Position numbers and translations under genes: made by a program | NCBI GenBank assembly: GCA_025989215.1 | Contig: JAPDNP010000002.1 | Span: 310,001 to 374,000 of the forward strand | Reading direction: 5' to 3' | Length of the DNA stretch: 64,000 nucleotides | Source: Neisseriaceae bacterium JH1-16 | GTDB lineage: Bacteria; Pseudomonadota; Gammaproteobacteria; Burkholderiales; Chromobacteriaceae | In this document: positions 30,187 through 39,300 of the stretch, in pieces | Layout of the letters: each line of letters opens with the position of its first letter | How positions within the stretch are numbered: position 1 is the first letter of the stretch | The notes under the pieces: model-generated | Databases searched by the model: none | What the model saw: only the letters and a program-made list of their open reading frames with translations | Told to the model about the DNA's origin: nothing

Positions 30187-30313
30187 CGACCTCATGACAT
30201 AAAGTAAAGGACAACTCCTCGGCCACTCAGTCAGGGCTGAATCCTGCCCAATATCCATCAGAAACTGGTCCACGCCGCGGTCTCGCCAGCAAAACAAACA
30301 ACAAAGCCTTTTC

Positions 30314-30344
30314 ATGATTATTTCTCATTGAGCACATGAGAAAT
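30314..30344. promoter_or_regulatory. Candidate LysR operator B
   Basis: ATGATTATTTCTCAT (30314-30328) repeats operator A with one change. It also forms a second dyad, ATTTCTCAT-N7-ATGAGAAAT (30320-30344). It lies about 100 nt ahead of the aruI-like gene. Confidence 0.6.
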
Positions 30345-30445
30345 CATGGTTTGTTTCGCCCTGCCACTGCCGGAAAAATAGCTGCAACGTAAAGACCGCT
30401 ATTTCCCCTGGCACCGTAATAACGCGAACTAAAAGGCAGTGAACC

Positions 30446-32140
30446 ATGAAGATGACTGACGCTACCGCCTGGACCGACCTGAACCTTTCTTCTGCCGCGC
30501 CGGCAAGCCCCGTATCCGCCCCGCTGACCTGCGGCGAGGCCCTGGTAAAACTGCTGGAAGGCTATGGGGTGAAGCGGGTGTTCGGCATCCCCGGCGTACA
30601 CACCGTCGAGCTGTATCGCGGCCTGGCTGCCTCGCCCATCCAGCACATCACGCCGCGCCACGAACAAGGTGCCGGCTTCATGGCCGACGGTTACGCCCGC
30701 GTCACCGGCAAGCCCGGCGTGTGCTTCATCATTACCGGCCCCGGCATGACCAATATCGCCACGGCGATGGCGCAGGCCTACGCCGACTCGATCCCGATGC
30801 TGGTGATCTCCAGCGTCAACGCGGCGCATCAGCTTGGCCACGGCGACGGCCGGCTGCACGAGCTGCCGTCACAGCGCAATGTGATGGCCGGCTTCACCGC
30901 CTTTTCGCACACCGTGCTGAACGCCGACGAACTGCCGCAGGTGCTGGCGCGTGCCTTCACCGTGTTCGGCAGCGCCCGCCCCCGCCCGGTGCATATCGAG
31001 ATCCCGATCGACATCATCCGCGCCCCGGCCGGCATGCCGTCGTTCGAGCCGCCCGCGCTGCCGGCCAAGCCCGCTGCCGCCCCCAATGCCATCGCCCTCG
31101 CGGCGCGTTGCCTGGCCGAGGCGCACAGGCCCCTGATCCTGGCGGGCGGTGGCGCCGTCGACGCCGCAAACGAGTTGCAGACGTTGGCCGAACACTTACA
31201 GGCACCGGTCACGCTGACCATCAACGCCAAGGGGCTGTTGCCTGCGGCGCACCCGCTGTCGATCGGCTCGACCCAATCGCTGCCGGCGACACGGGCGCTG
31301 GTGCGTGAAGCCGACGTGGTGCTCGCGGTGGGCACCGAGCTGGGCGAGACCGACTACGACGTGGTATTCGATGGCGGCTTCGCCATCAACGGCAAGCTGA
31401 TCCGCATCGACATCGACGCCGAACAGCTGCAGCGTAACCAGCGCCCGACGCTGGCACTGGCGGCCGACGCCAAACTGGCGCTGAACGCCTTGAACGAGCG
31501 ACTGGCCACGCACCACGCCGCTGCCGACACCGACTGGGGCGCGGCACGGGTGAGCCAGGTCCGGGCAATGGAGTCGGCCGAATACGGCTTGCCGGTGCGC
31601 GCGCACAAACTGCTGCTCGACACCATTGCCGAGACGTTGCCCGAGGTGATCTTCGTCGGCGACTCCACCCAGCCGGTGTACTCGGGCAACTTCGTCTACG
31701 AAGCCAAGCACCCGCGCTCCTGGTTCAATTCGTCCACCGGCTACGGCACGCTCGGCTACGGTCTGCCGGCGGCCATCGGGGCCAAGCTCGGCGCCGATGG
31801 CCGCCCGGTGGTGTGCCTGATCGGCGATGGCGGCCTGCAGTTCACCCTGCCGGAGCTGGCCAGCGCGGTCGAGGCCAAGGTGCCGGTGATCGTGCTGCTG
31901 TGGAATAACCAGGGCTACGGCGAGATCAAGAAGTACATGGTCGAGCGCGACATCGCCCCGGTCGGCGTCGACATCTACACCCCGGACTTCCTGCAGATCG
32001 CCGCCGGCTTCGGCTGCGCGGCGGTGCGGGTAGACACCGCCGCTGCGCTGGTACAGGAGCTACAGAGCGCCACGCCCCGCCGGATGCCCACCGTGATCGA
32101 GGTCGACGAGTGGAGCTGGTTTGAGCAGCTGGCGCAATGA
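30446..32140 (+). CDS. aruI: Thiamine-diphosphate enzyme, probable 5-guanidino-2-oxopentanoate (2-ketoarginine) decarboxylase
   Basis: 564-residue ThDP-dependent enzyme of the acetolactate synthase superfamily. It has the catalytic Glu73 in PRHEQGAGFMADGYAR and the cofactor motif GDGGLQFTLPEL followed by LLWNNQGYGEI. The N-terminal signature GIPGVHTVELYRGL is characteristic of AruI, which decarboxylates 2-ketoarginine to 4-guanidinobutanal in the arginine transaminase pathway. It heads an operon with a polar amino acid ABC importer, matching import and breakdown of arginine-type compounds. No AruH transaminase gene is adjacent. AAGGCAG precedes the ATG. Confidence 0.85.
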   Translation: MKMTDATAWTDLNLSSAAPASPVSAPLTCGEALVKLLEGYGVKRVFGIPGVHTVELYRGLAASPIQHITPRHEQGAGFMADGYARVTGKPGVCFIITGPGMTNIATAMAQAYADSIPMLVISSVNAAHQLGHGDGRLHELPSQRNVMAGFTAFSHTVLNADELPQVLARAFTVFGSARPRPVHIEIPIDIIRAPAGMPSFEPPALPAKPAAAPNAIALAARCLAEAHRPLILAGGGAVDAANELQTLAEHLQAPVTLTINAKGLLPAAHPLSIGSTQSLPATRALVREADVVLAVGTELGETDYDVVFDGGFAINGKLIRIDIDAEQLQRNQRPTLALAADAKLALNALNERLATHHAAADTDWGAARVSQVRAMESAEYGLPVRAHKLLLDTIAETLPEVIFVGDSTQPVYSGNFVYEAKHPRSWFNSSTGYGTLGYGLPAAIGAKLGADGRPVVCLIGDGGLQFTLPELASAVEAKVPVIVLLWNNQGYGEIKKYMVERDIAPVGVDIYTPDFLQIAAGFGCAAVRVDTAAALVQELQSATPRRMPTVIEVDEWSWFEQLAQ

Positions 32141-32200
32141 ACATGCCGCAGGGTCGGCGCACGACGTTGCACTGGCCGTGGCTGCAGCCGTGGTTGCTTC

Positions 32201-32338
32201 ATGGCGCCGCCCCTCTTCACCTTCATCGCAGCCACCATGCCGCGCGAAGCCCCCAATCTGAACGTCGGCACGGCCGTGTTGGCCGAACTGGCGGCCCATG
32301 CGTGCAAGCTGATCGCCGCGTACCTTGCCGCCCATTGA
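32201..32338 (+). CDS. Possible 45-residue small protein
   Basis: In the 238-bp gap after the decarboxylase a short frame begins MAPPLFTFIAATMPRE and continues with a hydrophobic helix-like end (LAELAAHACKLIAAYLAAH). No clear ribosome site precedes it and no family is recognised. A TTGGCCGAA word encodes its L-A-E. It may be a remnant or a chance frame. Confidence 0.22.
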   Translation: MAPPLFTFIAATMPREAPNLNVGTAVLAELAAHACKLIAAYLAAH

Positions 32339-32378
32339 CACCACAACAACACCAGCCGTCCCCAAAGGAGAAACTGCA

Positions 32379-33179
32379 ATGAAGACCCCATCGTTTGCCC
32401 GCCACACCGTCCGCCTCTGTTCCTCGCTGCTGCTCGGCGGCCTGCTGTTGACCAGCAGCGCCAGCCACGCCGATGCGCTGCAGGACATCCAGAAAAACGG
32501 CGTGCTGCGCGTCGGCGTGTTCCAGGACTACCCTCCGTTCGGCTCGATCGGCCCGGACATGAAGCCGCACGGCTACGACATTGATATGGCCGAGCTGTTG
32601 GGCAAGGCGCTCAAGGTCAAGGTCGACCTGGTCGCGATCACCGGCGACAACCGCATGGCCTTCCTGGCCGACCACAAGGTGGACGTGCTGCTCTCAGTGG
32701 GCCAGACGCCGGAACGCGCCAAGGTGATCGACTTCACCGACGCGTACGCCCCGTACTACCTCGCGGTGTTCGGGCCGACGGCGCTCAAGGTGAAGAACGC
32801 GGGCGACCTCGCCGGCAAGACCATCTCGGTGGCGCGCGGCACGCTGGAGGATCTCTCCGTGAGCAAGGTCGCTCCCTCCTCGGCCACCATCAAGCGCTTT
32901 GACGACCCGAACGGCGCGATCTCGGCCTTCCTGTCGAGCCAGGTGCAGCTGATGGTGGTCGGCAACGACGTCGGCGCCACCATCATCGCGCGCCAGCCGG
33001 CGATCAAGCCGGAACAGAAGTTCTCCCTGTTCAGCTCGCCCGACCATGTCGGCCTGAACAAAAACGAAGGCCCGCTGAAGGAGAAGATCAATCTGGCCAT
33101 CGCCAAGGCCAAGAAAGACGGCTCGCTCAACGCCATTTCGCAGAAATGGCTGCGCACGCCGCTGCCTGCGACGCTCTAA
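32379..33179 (+). CDS. Polar amino acid ABC transporter, substrate-binding protein
   Basis: 266-residue periplasmic binding protein. The signal peptide (to SHADA) precedes the family start LRVGVFQDYPPFGSIGPDMK, with PHGYDIDMAELLGKAL and later motifs SVARGTLEDLSV. It is of the SBP_bac_3 family that binds polar amino acids. AAAGGAGA lies 8 nt upstream of the ATG. Co-transcription with the 2-ketoarginine decarboxylase suggests arginine, 2-ketoarginine or agmatine-like ligands. Confidence 0.92.
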   Translation: MKTPSFARHTVRLCSSLLLGGLLLTSSASHADALQDIQKNGVLRVGVFQDYPPFGSIGPDMKPHGYDIDMAELLGKALKVKVDLVAITGDNRMAFLADHKVDVLLSVGQTPERAKVIDFTDAYAPYYLAVFGPTALKVKNAGDLAGKTISVARGTLEDLSVSKVAPSSATIKRFDDPNGAISAFLSSQVQLMVVGNDVGATIIARQPAIKPEQKFSLFSSPDHVGLNKNEGPLKEKINLAIAKAKKDGSLNAISQKWLRTPLPATL

Positions 33180-33196
33180 CACGGGGCCTGACCGCC

Positions 33197-33865
33197 ATGA
33201 GTTATGCCTTTGATTTCAGCGACCTGAGCCAGTACGCCGATGTGCTGTTGCACGGTGTGGTGGTCACGCTCGGCTTGACCGGCGTGTCCACCGTGCTGGG
33301 CGGCGCGCTCGGCGTGGTCGGCGCCGCGTTGGTGCTGCGCGGGCCGGCCTGGTTGCGCTGGCTGATCGCCGCGTATATCGAGCTGATCCGCAATACGCCG
33401 TTCATCGTGCAGCTGTTCTTTGTGTTCTTCGGCCTGCCCAGCCTGGGCATCCAGATGGGCGAGATCGAGGCGGCGCTGCTGGCGATGACGGTGAACCTGG
33501 CCGCCTACGCGATCGAGATCGTTCGCGCCGGCATCGAGTCGGTCAAGCACGGCCAGTACCAGGCGGCACTGTCGCTCGGCCTGTCGGGCCGCCAAGCGTT
33601 CCGCTACGTGGTGCTGCCGCAGGCACTGGCGGCGGTGTTCCCGGCCTTGTTGAGCCAGGTGATGATCGTGATGCTCGGCTCGGCGGTGGTGTCGCAGATC
33701 TCGGTGCAGGACCTCACCTATGCCGCGAACTTCATCCAGTCGCGCAACTTCCGCTCGTTCGAGTGCTACATCGCGATCACTGCAATCTATTTGGTGATGG
33801 CGATCCTGCTGCGCCGGCTGTGCAACGGCTTGGGTAGCGGGCTTTTTGCGGGGCAGAAACGATGA
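33197..33865 (+). CDS. Polar amino acid ABC transporter, permease 1
   Basis: 222-residue HisM/ArtQ-type permease with about five helices and the EAA loop GQYQAALSLGLSGRQAFRYVVLPQAL. It starts 17 nt after the binding protein gene and overlaps the second permease by 4 nt (ATGA). Confidence 0.92.
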   Translation: MSYAFDFSDLSQYADVLLHGVVVTLGLTGVSTVLGGALGVVGAALVLRGPAWLRWLIAAYIELIRNTPFIVQLFFVFFGLPSLGIQMGEIEAALLAMTVNLAAYAIEIVRAGIESVKHGQYQAALSLGLSGRQAFRYVVLPQALAAVFPALLSQVMIVMLGSAVVSQISVQDLTYAANFIQSRNFRSFECYIAITAIYLVMAILLRRLCNGLGSGLFAGQKR

Positions 33866-34518
33866 ACGACTTCACTATCTGGGACATGGCCCAAGGCCTG
33901 CTGCTGTCGGCGCGCTGGACGGTGCTGCTGTCGCTGATCGCCTTTGTCGGCGGCGGCCTGGTCGGGGGGCTCCTGCTGGTGCTGCGCCTGTCGGCCGGCG
34001 CCAAAGTCCAGGCGATGATCAGGCTGTACAGCGAGATCTTTCAGGGCACGCCGCTGTTGATGCAGCTGTTCCTGGGCTTCTTCGGCCTGCCGATGCTCGG
34101 CATCGAGGTGTCGCCGTGGCTGGCCGCGTCGGTCACGCTGACGCTCTACACCGGCGCCTACCTCGTCGACATCTGGCGCGGCTGCGTCGAGGCGATCCCG
34201 CGTGGGCAGTGGCAGGCGGCCGCTAGCCTCGGCATGAGCCATGGCCAGCAACTACGGCTGGTGATCTGGCCGCAGGCGATGCGCATCGCCACCGCGCCGA
34301 CGGTGGGCTTCCTGGTGCAGGTGGTCAAGAGCACCGCGCTCGCGTCGATCATCGGCTTCACCGAGCTGACCAAGGCCGGCAGCATGCTGACCAATGCGGT
34401 GTTCCAGCCCTTCATCATCTACAGCATGGTCGCGGCGCTCTATTTCGCCATGTGCTTTCCGCTCACCTGGTATTCGCGGGTGCTGGAAAGGAAACAGGGT
34501 TTGGCGTTGAAACGATGA
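33862..34518 (+). CDS. Polar amino acid ABC transporter, permease 2
   Basis: 218-residue HisM/GltK-type permease with the EAA loop GQWQAAASLGMSHGQQLRLVIW. Its ATGA start overlap with permease 1 indicates coupled translation and a heterodimeric membrane channel. The ATPase gene follows after 60 bp. Confidence 0.92.
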   Translation: MNDFTIWDMAQGLLLSARWTVLLSLIAFVGGGLVGGLLLVLRLSAGAKVQAMIRLYSEIFQGTPLLMQLFLGFFGLPMLGIEVSPWLAASVTLTLYTGAYLVDIWRGCVEAIPRGQWQAAASLGMSHGQQLRLVIWPQAMRIATAPTVGFLVQVVKSTALASIIGFTELTKAGSMLTNAVFQPFIIYSMVAALYFAMCFPLTWYSRVLERKQGLALKR

Positions 34519-34578
34519 GGTTTCCGGGAGGCCACTGGCGCAAGCCCGCTTCCCGGACCCAGCAGGAAAGGTTGAACG

Positions 34579-35304
34579 ATGATTTCGATTGAAAACGTGT
34601 CCAAGTGGTACGGCCAATTCCAGGTGCTGAACGCTTGCAGCACCGCGGTCCGGAAGGGCGAGGTGGTAGTAGTGTGCGGGCCGTCCGGCTCGGGTAAGTC
34701 CACCCTGATCAAGACGGTGAACGGGCTGGAGGCGTTCCAGCAGGGCGAGATCCGCATCGGCGGCACGTCTGTGGACGCCCCCAACACCGACCTGTCCAAG
34801 CTGCGCTCCCATGTCGGCATGGTGTTCCAGCATTTCGAGCTGTTCCCCCACCTGTCCATCCTGGACAACCTGACGCTGGCGCAGCTCAAGGTGCTGGGAC
34901 GCAACAAGGACGAGGCCGCCGACAAGGGGCTCCGGCTGCTCGAACGCGTCGGCCTAAAGGCGCATGCGGGCAAGTTCCCGATCCAGCTGTCCGGCGGCCA
35001 GCAGCAGCGGGTGGCGATCGCCCGCTCGCTGGCGATGGACCCGGTGGCGATGCTGTTCGACGAGCCCACCTCGGCGCTCGACCCGGAGATGATCAACGAG
35101 GTGCTCGACGTGATGGTGGAACTGGCGCAGGAAGGCATGACCATGATGTGCGTCACCCACGAGATGGGCTTTGCCAAGAAGGTGGCCCACCGGGTGATCT
35201 TCATGGACCACGGCCAGATCGTCGAGGACGAGCGCAAGGACGAGTTCTTCGCCAACCCCAAGTCGGAGCGCGCACGCGACTTCCTCGCCAAGATCCTGCA
35301 TTGA
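34579..35304 (+). CDS. Polar amino acid ABC transporter, ATP-binding protein (GlnQ/HisP-like)
   Basis: 241-residue ATPase with Walker [11 protein letters not shown]-loop [14 protein letters not shown], signature [19 protein letters not shown], Walker [16 protein letters not shown] and H-loop [13 protein letters not shown]. It is the last gene of the aruI-ABC operon. AGGAAAGG precedes the ATG. Confidence 0.94.
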   Translation: MISIENVSKWYGQFQVLNACSTAVRKGEVVVVCGPSGSGKSTLIKTVNGLEAFQQGEIRIGGTSVDAPNTDLSKLRSHVGMVFQHFELFPHLSILDNLTLAQLKVLGRNKDEAADKGLRLLERVGLKAHAGKFPIQLSGGQQQRVAIARSLAMDPVAMLFDEPTSALDPEMINEVLDVMVELAQEGMTMMCVTHEMGFAKKVAHRVIFMDHGQIVEDERKDEFFANPKSERARDFLAKILH

Positions 35305-35363
35305 CGCCCCACCACGGCGGCGCCGTCCGGGCAAGCATCGGGCGGTGCCGCCGTGCCCTCGTT

Positions 35364-35766
35364 TCCCGTTCGCCGACCACCCTGAACCAGATCAAGGACG
35401 CGGCCGATCAGACCGCCCTGCTGGCGCTCAATGCCGCCATCGAAGCGGCCCGCGCCGGGGAGCAGGGTCGTAGCTTTGCCGTCGTGGCCAACTAGGTCCT
35501 GACGTTGGCCGAACGCACTGCGCAATCGCCCCACAAGATCACGGCCACCATCGGCCGAATGCGCGAACTGGCACAGCACGCGGTAACGGGCATGCACGAT
35601 GCTCGAACAGGGTTCGGCCAGCACCAGCACCGCCCAGCAAATGGAGGTGATGGCCCAGATGTCCGATGCGAATAATGCCGCGGCGCTCAGGGCCAATGAT
35701 GCGGCCCAGCGGCTGGATCGGCTCGCGGCGCAGATGCAGCAGGTGGTCGCGGTCTATTCCCTGTAG
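35364..35766 (+). pseudogene. Decayed methyl-accepting chemotaxis protein, C-terminal remnant
   Basis: The conserved chemoreceptor signalling tip is readable: [20 protein letters not shown], then FAVVAN. An in-frame TAG (35493) replaces the usual D/E of FAVVADEV. The frame resumes as VLTLAERTAQ and ITATIGRM, then shifts by one base near 35600, continues as QQMEVMAQMSDANN and stops at 35764. Sensor, HAMP and most of the signalling domain are absent. A TTGGCCGAA word spells the L-A-E of LAERT. Confidence 0.85.
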
Positions 35767-36147
35767 CGCTGTCGGTTCCGGAATGGATCGTCACGGCACA
35801 TTGCGGCGTAGCGATTGCCGGCGGCGCGGCGTGTGCGGCCAGGGGCGCGGGCAGCAGCAGAATCGAGGGTATAGACGCGCTACCGATGCCCGTTTCGCCG
35901 CATGAGCAATCCTCATGAATTGAATGAAAATCTTTCGATTGTTCGCCTGGGCTAGCTATCTCATAGTGTTTCCAGAAGAGCCCTGCAGCGGGCGGGAAAG
36001 ACGGGAAGTAGAACCGCCGCTCGCTTGCCGATGTCGCCCTATCGGCTCCTTGCCGGCGATGACACGATCGCCCGGGTGCAACGACGGTTCAAAAATAAGG
36101 ACCGACTAAAAACTGCCCTCACCACGCCTTCGACAAAGGATCCCGAC
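35767..36147. other. Gene-free stretch upstream of basic amino acid binding protein gene
   Basis: About 380 bases with no coding frame I can support. It contains a third operator-like dyad (35902-35916) and must hold the promoter for the downstream gene. Confidence 0.55.
35902..35916. promoter_or_regulatory. Candidate LysR operator C
   Basis: ATGAGCAATCCTCAT, extended by flanking C and G to six-bp arms, has the same ATGAG-N5-CTCAT layout as operators A and B. It lies 232 nt ahead of the binding-protein gene at 36148. Confidence 0.5.
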
Positions 36148-36927
36148 ATGAAGCTGTCCAAGACAATGTTCGCCCTTGCCTGTGCCGCCGCAACCGCCTG
36201 TACGCTGGCCAACGCCGCCCAGACCCTCCGTTTCGGTCTCGAAGCCGAGTACCCGCCGTTCGAGTCGAAGGATGTCAACGGCCAGTTGCAGGGCTTCGAT
36301 ATCGACCTCGGCAATGCCATCTGCGCGGCCGCCAAACTCAAGTGCACCTGGGTAGAGAATTCGTTCGATGGCTTGATCCCGGCCCTGGCGGCCAAGAAAT
36401 TCGACGCCATCAACTCGGCGATGAACGCGACCGATCAGCGCCGCAAATCCATCGACTTCACCAATACCATCTACCGCGTGCCGTCCACGCTGATCGCGCG
36501 CAAGGGCAGCGGCCTGAAGCCGACCCCGGAAGCGCTGAAAGGCAAGCGTATCGGCGTGTTGCAGGGTTCGATTCAGGAGACGTATGCCAAGACCCACTGG
36601 CAAGCCGTGGGCGCGACGGTGACCTCCTACCAGGATCAGAATCAGGTCTACAACGACATGACGTCGGGCCGTCTGGACGCCACGCTGGTGATGGCACCGG
36701 CAGGCCAGAAGGGCTTCCTGACGCGTCCTGAAGGGCAAGGCTTCGAATTCGTCGGCAGCGTGCGCGACGACAAGATCCTGGGCAGCGGCATCGCCTTCGG
36801 CTTGCGCAAGGGCGATACCGCCACCCGTCACCAACTGGATGCGGCCATCGCCAAGGTTCAGGCCGATGGCACGATCAAGACCCTGGCCAAGAAGTACTTC
36901 GGCGATATCGACGTATCGGCCAAATAA
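36148..36927 (+). CDS. Basic amino acid ABC transporter, substrate-binding protein (ArgT/HisJ-like)
   Basis: 259-residue periplasmic protein. The signal peptide (to LANA) precedes QTLRFGLEAEYPPFESKD and LQGFDIDLGNAICAAAKLKC, with the Cys pair expected of LAO/HisJ proteins, then KKFDAINSAMNATDQRR. It should bind lysine, arginine, ornithine or histidine. No permease or ATPase is adjacent on its far side, so it probably docks on the transporter encoded 1.6 kb upstream. AAAGGA precedes the ATG; a strong terminator follows. Confidence 0.92.
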   Translation: MKLSKTMFALACAAATACTLANAAQTLRFGLEAEYPPFESKDVNGQLQGFDIDLGNAICAAAKLKCTWVENSFDGLIPALAAKKFDAINSAMNATDQRRKSIDFTNTIYRVPSTLIARKGSGLKPTPEALKGKRIGVLQGSIQETYAKTHWQAVGATVTSYQDQNQVYNDMTSGRLDATLVMAPAGQKGFLTRPEGQGFEFVGSVRDDKILGSGIAFGLRKGDTATRHQLDAAIAKVQADGTIKTLAKKYFGDIDVSAK

Positions 36928-36945
36928 GCTCCTTGCAGGAGATTG

Positions 36946-36982
36946 GCCAAGTTCCATCGGTGGATGGAGCTTGGCTTTTTTT
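36946..36982 (+). terminator. Rho-independent terminator
   Basis: Thirteen-bp stem with one mismatch (arms 36946-36958 and 36963-36975, loop GGTG) followed by seven T residues. Confidence 0.95.
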
Positions 36983-37373
36983 GTTTATCGCCCGGTGTTA
37001 ATACACCAGCGCACCGTCCAACGGCCGCCATGGATAACCTGGCGAGCAACGGGCCGTGCACGACGGTGCAATCGCCGGACACGACCGGCCCCTGCCCTTT
37101 GAGCCGGTCTTGCCGTGAGAGTCGCGAGCGCCCACGGTGCAATCACGAGCAGATTGGACGGAGCACGTGAGTTGAAGCCTGTCGATTGCGCGTCACAAAA
37201 ACATGCCGTTTTCTTAATATCCTAATGTTACAATTTGTACGATATCAGAAAGCAATCGGCTATTGCCGCACGATTGTTCATTACGCCTGACCGTCCCCAC
37301 CGGTCCTGCAACAGGCGAACCGTCACTCATCAACTCGGCCGGCAAATGCCGGCCTCCTGCCCCGAGGAGCGCC

Positions 37374-39143
37374 ATGCACGGAGCCGATTTCCTGCGCGAT
37401 CTGGCGGTAATCATGCTGATCGCCGGCGCCACCACCGTCCTGTTCTCCCGCCTGCGCCAGCCGGTGGTACTCGGCTACATCCTGGCCGGCCTGATCATCG
37501 GCCCGCACACCCCACCCTATCCGCTGATCACCAACCAACACACCATCGAAACCCTGGCCGAAATGGGCGTGGTGTTCCTGATGTTCTCGCTCGGGCTGGA
37601 ATTCAGCCTGAAGAAGCTGCGCGAGGTCGGCTCGACCGCGCTGGTGGCGGCGCTGATGGAGATTGTGGTGATGATCTGGGTGGGCTTCGAGATCGGCCGC
37701 TTCTTCGACTGGCGCACCATGGATTCGCTGTTCCTCGGCGCGATGCTGGCGGTGTCATCGACCACCATCATCGTCAAAGCCTTGTCCGAGCTGAACCTGA
37801 AGCGCGAGCGCTTCGCCCAGCTGGTATTCGGCATCCTGATCGTCGAAGACATCCTGGCGATCGGCCTGATCGCGCTGTTGTCCGGTATCGCGGTAAACGG
37901 CGACATCAACGTCGCCACCGTCGGCGCCACGCTCGGCAAGCTCGGCATCTTCCTGGTGGTGTCGCTGACCGTCGGCATTTTGGTGGTGCCGCGCCTGTTG
38001 GCCTACGTGGCGCGCTTCGACAACGACGAGATGCTGCTGGTGACGGTGCTGGGCCTGTGCTTCGGCTTCTGCCTGCTGGTGATCGAGCTCGGCTACAGCG
38101 TGGCTCTGGGCGCCTTCGTGATCGGCGCGATCATGGCCGAGTCGCGCCAGCTGCACCTGATCGAGCGGCTGATCGCACCGGTGCGCGACATGTTCTCGGC
38201 GATCTTCTTCGTGGCGGTGGGGCTGATGCTCAACCCGAGCGTGCTGGTCGACTACTGGCTGCCGATCACGGTGATCACCGTGGCGGTGGTGCTGGGCAAG
38301 CTGATCAGCTGCGGCACCGGCGCGTTTCTAGCCGGCCAGAGCGGCCGCACCTCGATGCGGGTCGGCATGGGTCTGGCGCAGATCGGCGAGTTCTCCTTCA
38401 TCATCGCCGCGCTCGGCGTCAGCCTGAAGGTGACCAGCGACTTCCTCTACCCGGTGGCGGTGGCGGTATCGGCGCTGACCACACTGCTGACCCCGTATCT
38501 GATCCAGTCGGCCGACCCGCTGTCGCGCCGCATCGGCAATGTGCTGCCCAACTGGCTGACCTCGGTGTTCGGCCTGTACACCCGTTGGCTGGGCAGCCTG
38601 CAGCTGACCGGCGACAACGCGCTGGCGGCGGCCATCGTGCGGCGCTGCCTGCTGCAGATCCTGGTGAACCTGTGCCTGGTGGCGGGGGTGTTCCTCGGCA
38701 TCGCCGCGCTGTTCGAAAGCGGCGAGCTCGCCTTCCTGCCATCGCCGCTCGACAGCAAGAACGTGCTGTGGGCCGCGGCGCTGCTGTTGTCGCTGCCCTT
38801 CCTGGTGGCCTGCTACCGCAAGCAGAAGGCGCTGGGCCAGATGTTGGCCGAAATGACGGTGCGCGGCAGCGCCGGGCGCTATCCGGACACCGCACGGCAG
38901 ATCGTCTCCGAGCTGGTGCCGCTCTTGGGCATCGGCATCATGCTGCTGGTGATCTCGGCGGTGAGCGGCAGCCTGCTGCCACCGTTGGAAACCCGGCTGG
39001 TGGTGCTGGGCGTGGCGATCGTGGCGGTGGGCTTGCTCAGCCGCCAGCTGATCCGCCTGCACTCGCGACTGCAGATCGCGCTGCAGGAGACGCTGGACAC
39101 CCCGCCCGACCCGCTGAAACCGGAGCGCCACGGCCACCACTGA
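37374..39143 (+). CDS. CPA2-family cation:proton antiporter (KefB-like)
   Basis: 589-residue inner-membrane antiporter with about 12-13 helices. It carries family motifs RQPVVLGYILAGLIIGP near the N-terminus, SSTTIIVKALSE, GILIVEDILAIGLI (the ion-binding Asp region), GAFVIGAIMAESRQ and GLAQIGEFSFIIAALG. The cytoplasmic C-terminal RCK domain of KefB/KefC is missing; a membrane-spanning tail takes its place. It exports K+ or Na+ in exchange for protons. ATG 37374 follows GAGGAGC. The TGA stop coincides with the target duplication of an inserted MITE. Confidence 0.9.
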   Translation: MHGADFLRDLAVIMLIAGATTVLFSRLRQPVVLGYILAGLIIGPHTPPYPLITNQHTIETLAEMGVVFLMFSLGLEFSLKKLREVGSTALVAALMEIVVMIWVGFEIGRFFDWRTMDSLFLGAMLAVSSTTIIVKALSELNLKRERFAQLVFGILIVEDILAIGLIALLSGIAVNGDINVATVGATLGKLGIFLVVSLTVGILVVPRLLAYVARFDNDEMLLVTVLGLCFGFCLLVIELGYSVALGAFVIGAIMAESRQLHLIERLIAPVRDMFSAIFFVAVGLMLNPSVLVDYWLPITVITVAVVLGKLISCGTGAFLAGQSGRTSMRVGMGLAQIGEFSFIIAALGVSLKVTSDFLYPVAVAVSALTTLLTPYLIQSADPLSRRIGNVLPNWLTSVFGLYTRWLGSLQLTGDNALAAAIVRRCLLQILVNLCLVAGVFLGIAALFESGELAFLPSPLDSKNVLWAAALLLSLPFLVACYRKQKALGQMLAEMTVRGSAGRYPDTARQIVSELVPLLGIGIMLLVISAVSGSLLPPLETRLVVLGVAIVAVGLLSRQLIRLHSRLQIALQETLDTPPDPLKPERHGHH

Positions 39144-39284
39144 GAACCTATTCACGATCTGCTGCACTCGGGTGATCCTGCGTTGAAATGCCACTTAAAA
39201 TGCTCATGGACCTCATGTCCATTCCGCTTTTTCGCGTCATTTCGCCTTGGCTGCCCCTTCGTTCGCGAGATCGTGAACAGGCTC
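39144..39284 (+). mobile_element. 141-bp MITE, copy 1
   Basis: Non-coding element with inverted ends GAACCTATTCACGAT and GAGCCTGTTCACGAT (read inward). Flanks are TGA and TAA; the left TGA is the stop codon of the antiporter gene. Nearly identical 141-bp copies lie at 46088 (inverted) and 51190. Confidence 0.88.
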
Positions 39285-39300
39285 TAAGCGCCGTTCAGCC

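Noticed and set aside
37235-39175. A 646-codon frame overlapping the antiporter gene on the same strand
   Set aside because: Its Ala/Arg/Gly/Pro-rich composition is a frame-shifted shadow; the antiporter frame has clear helices and family motifs.
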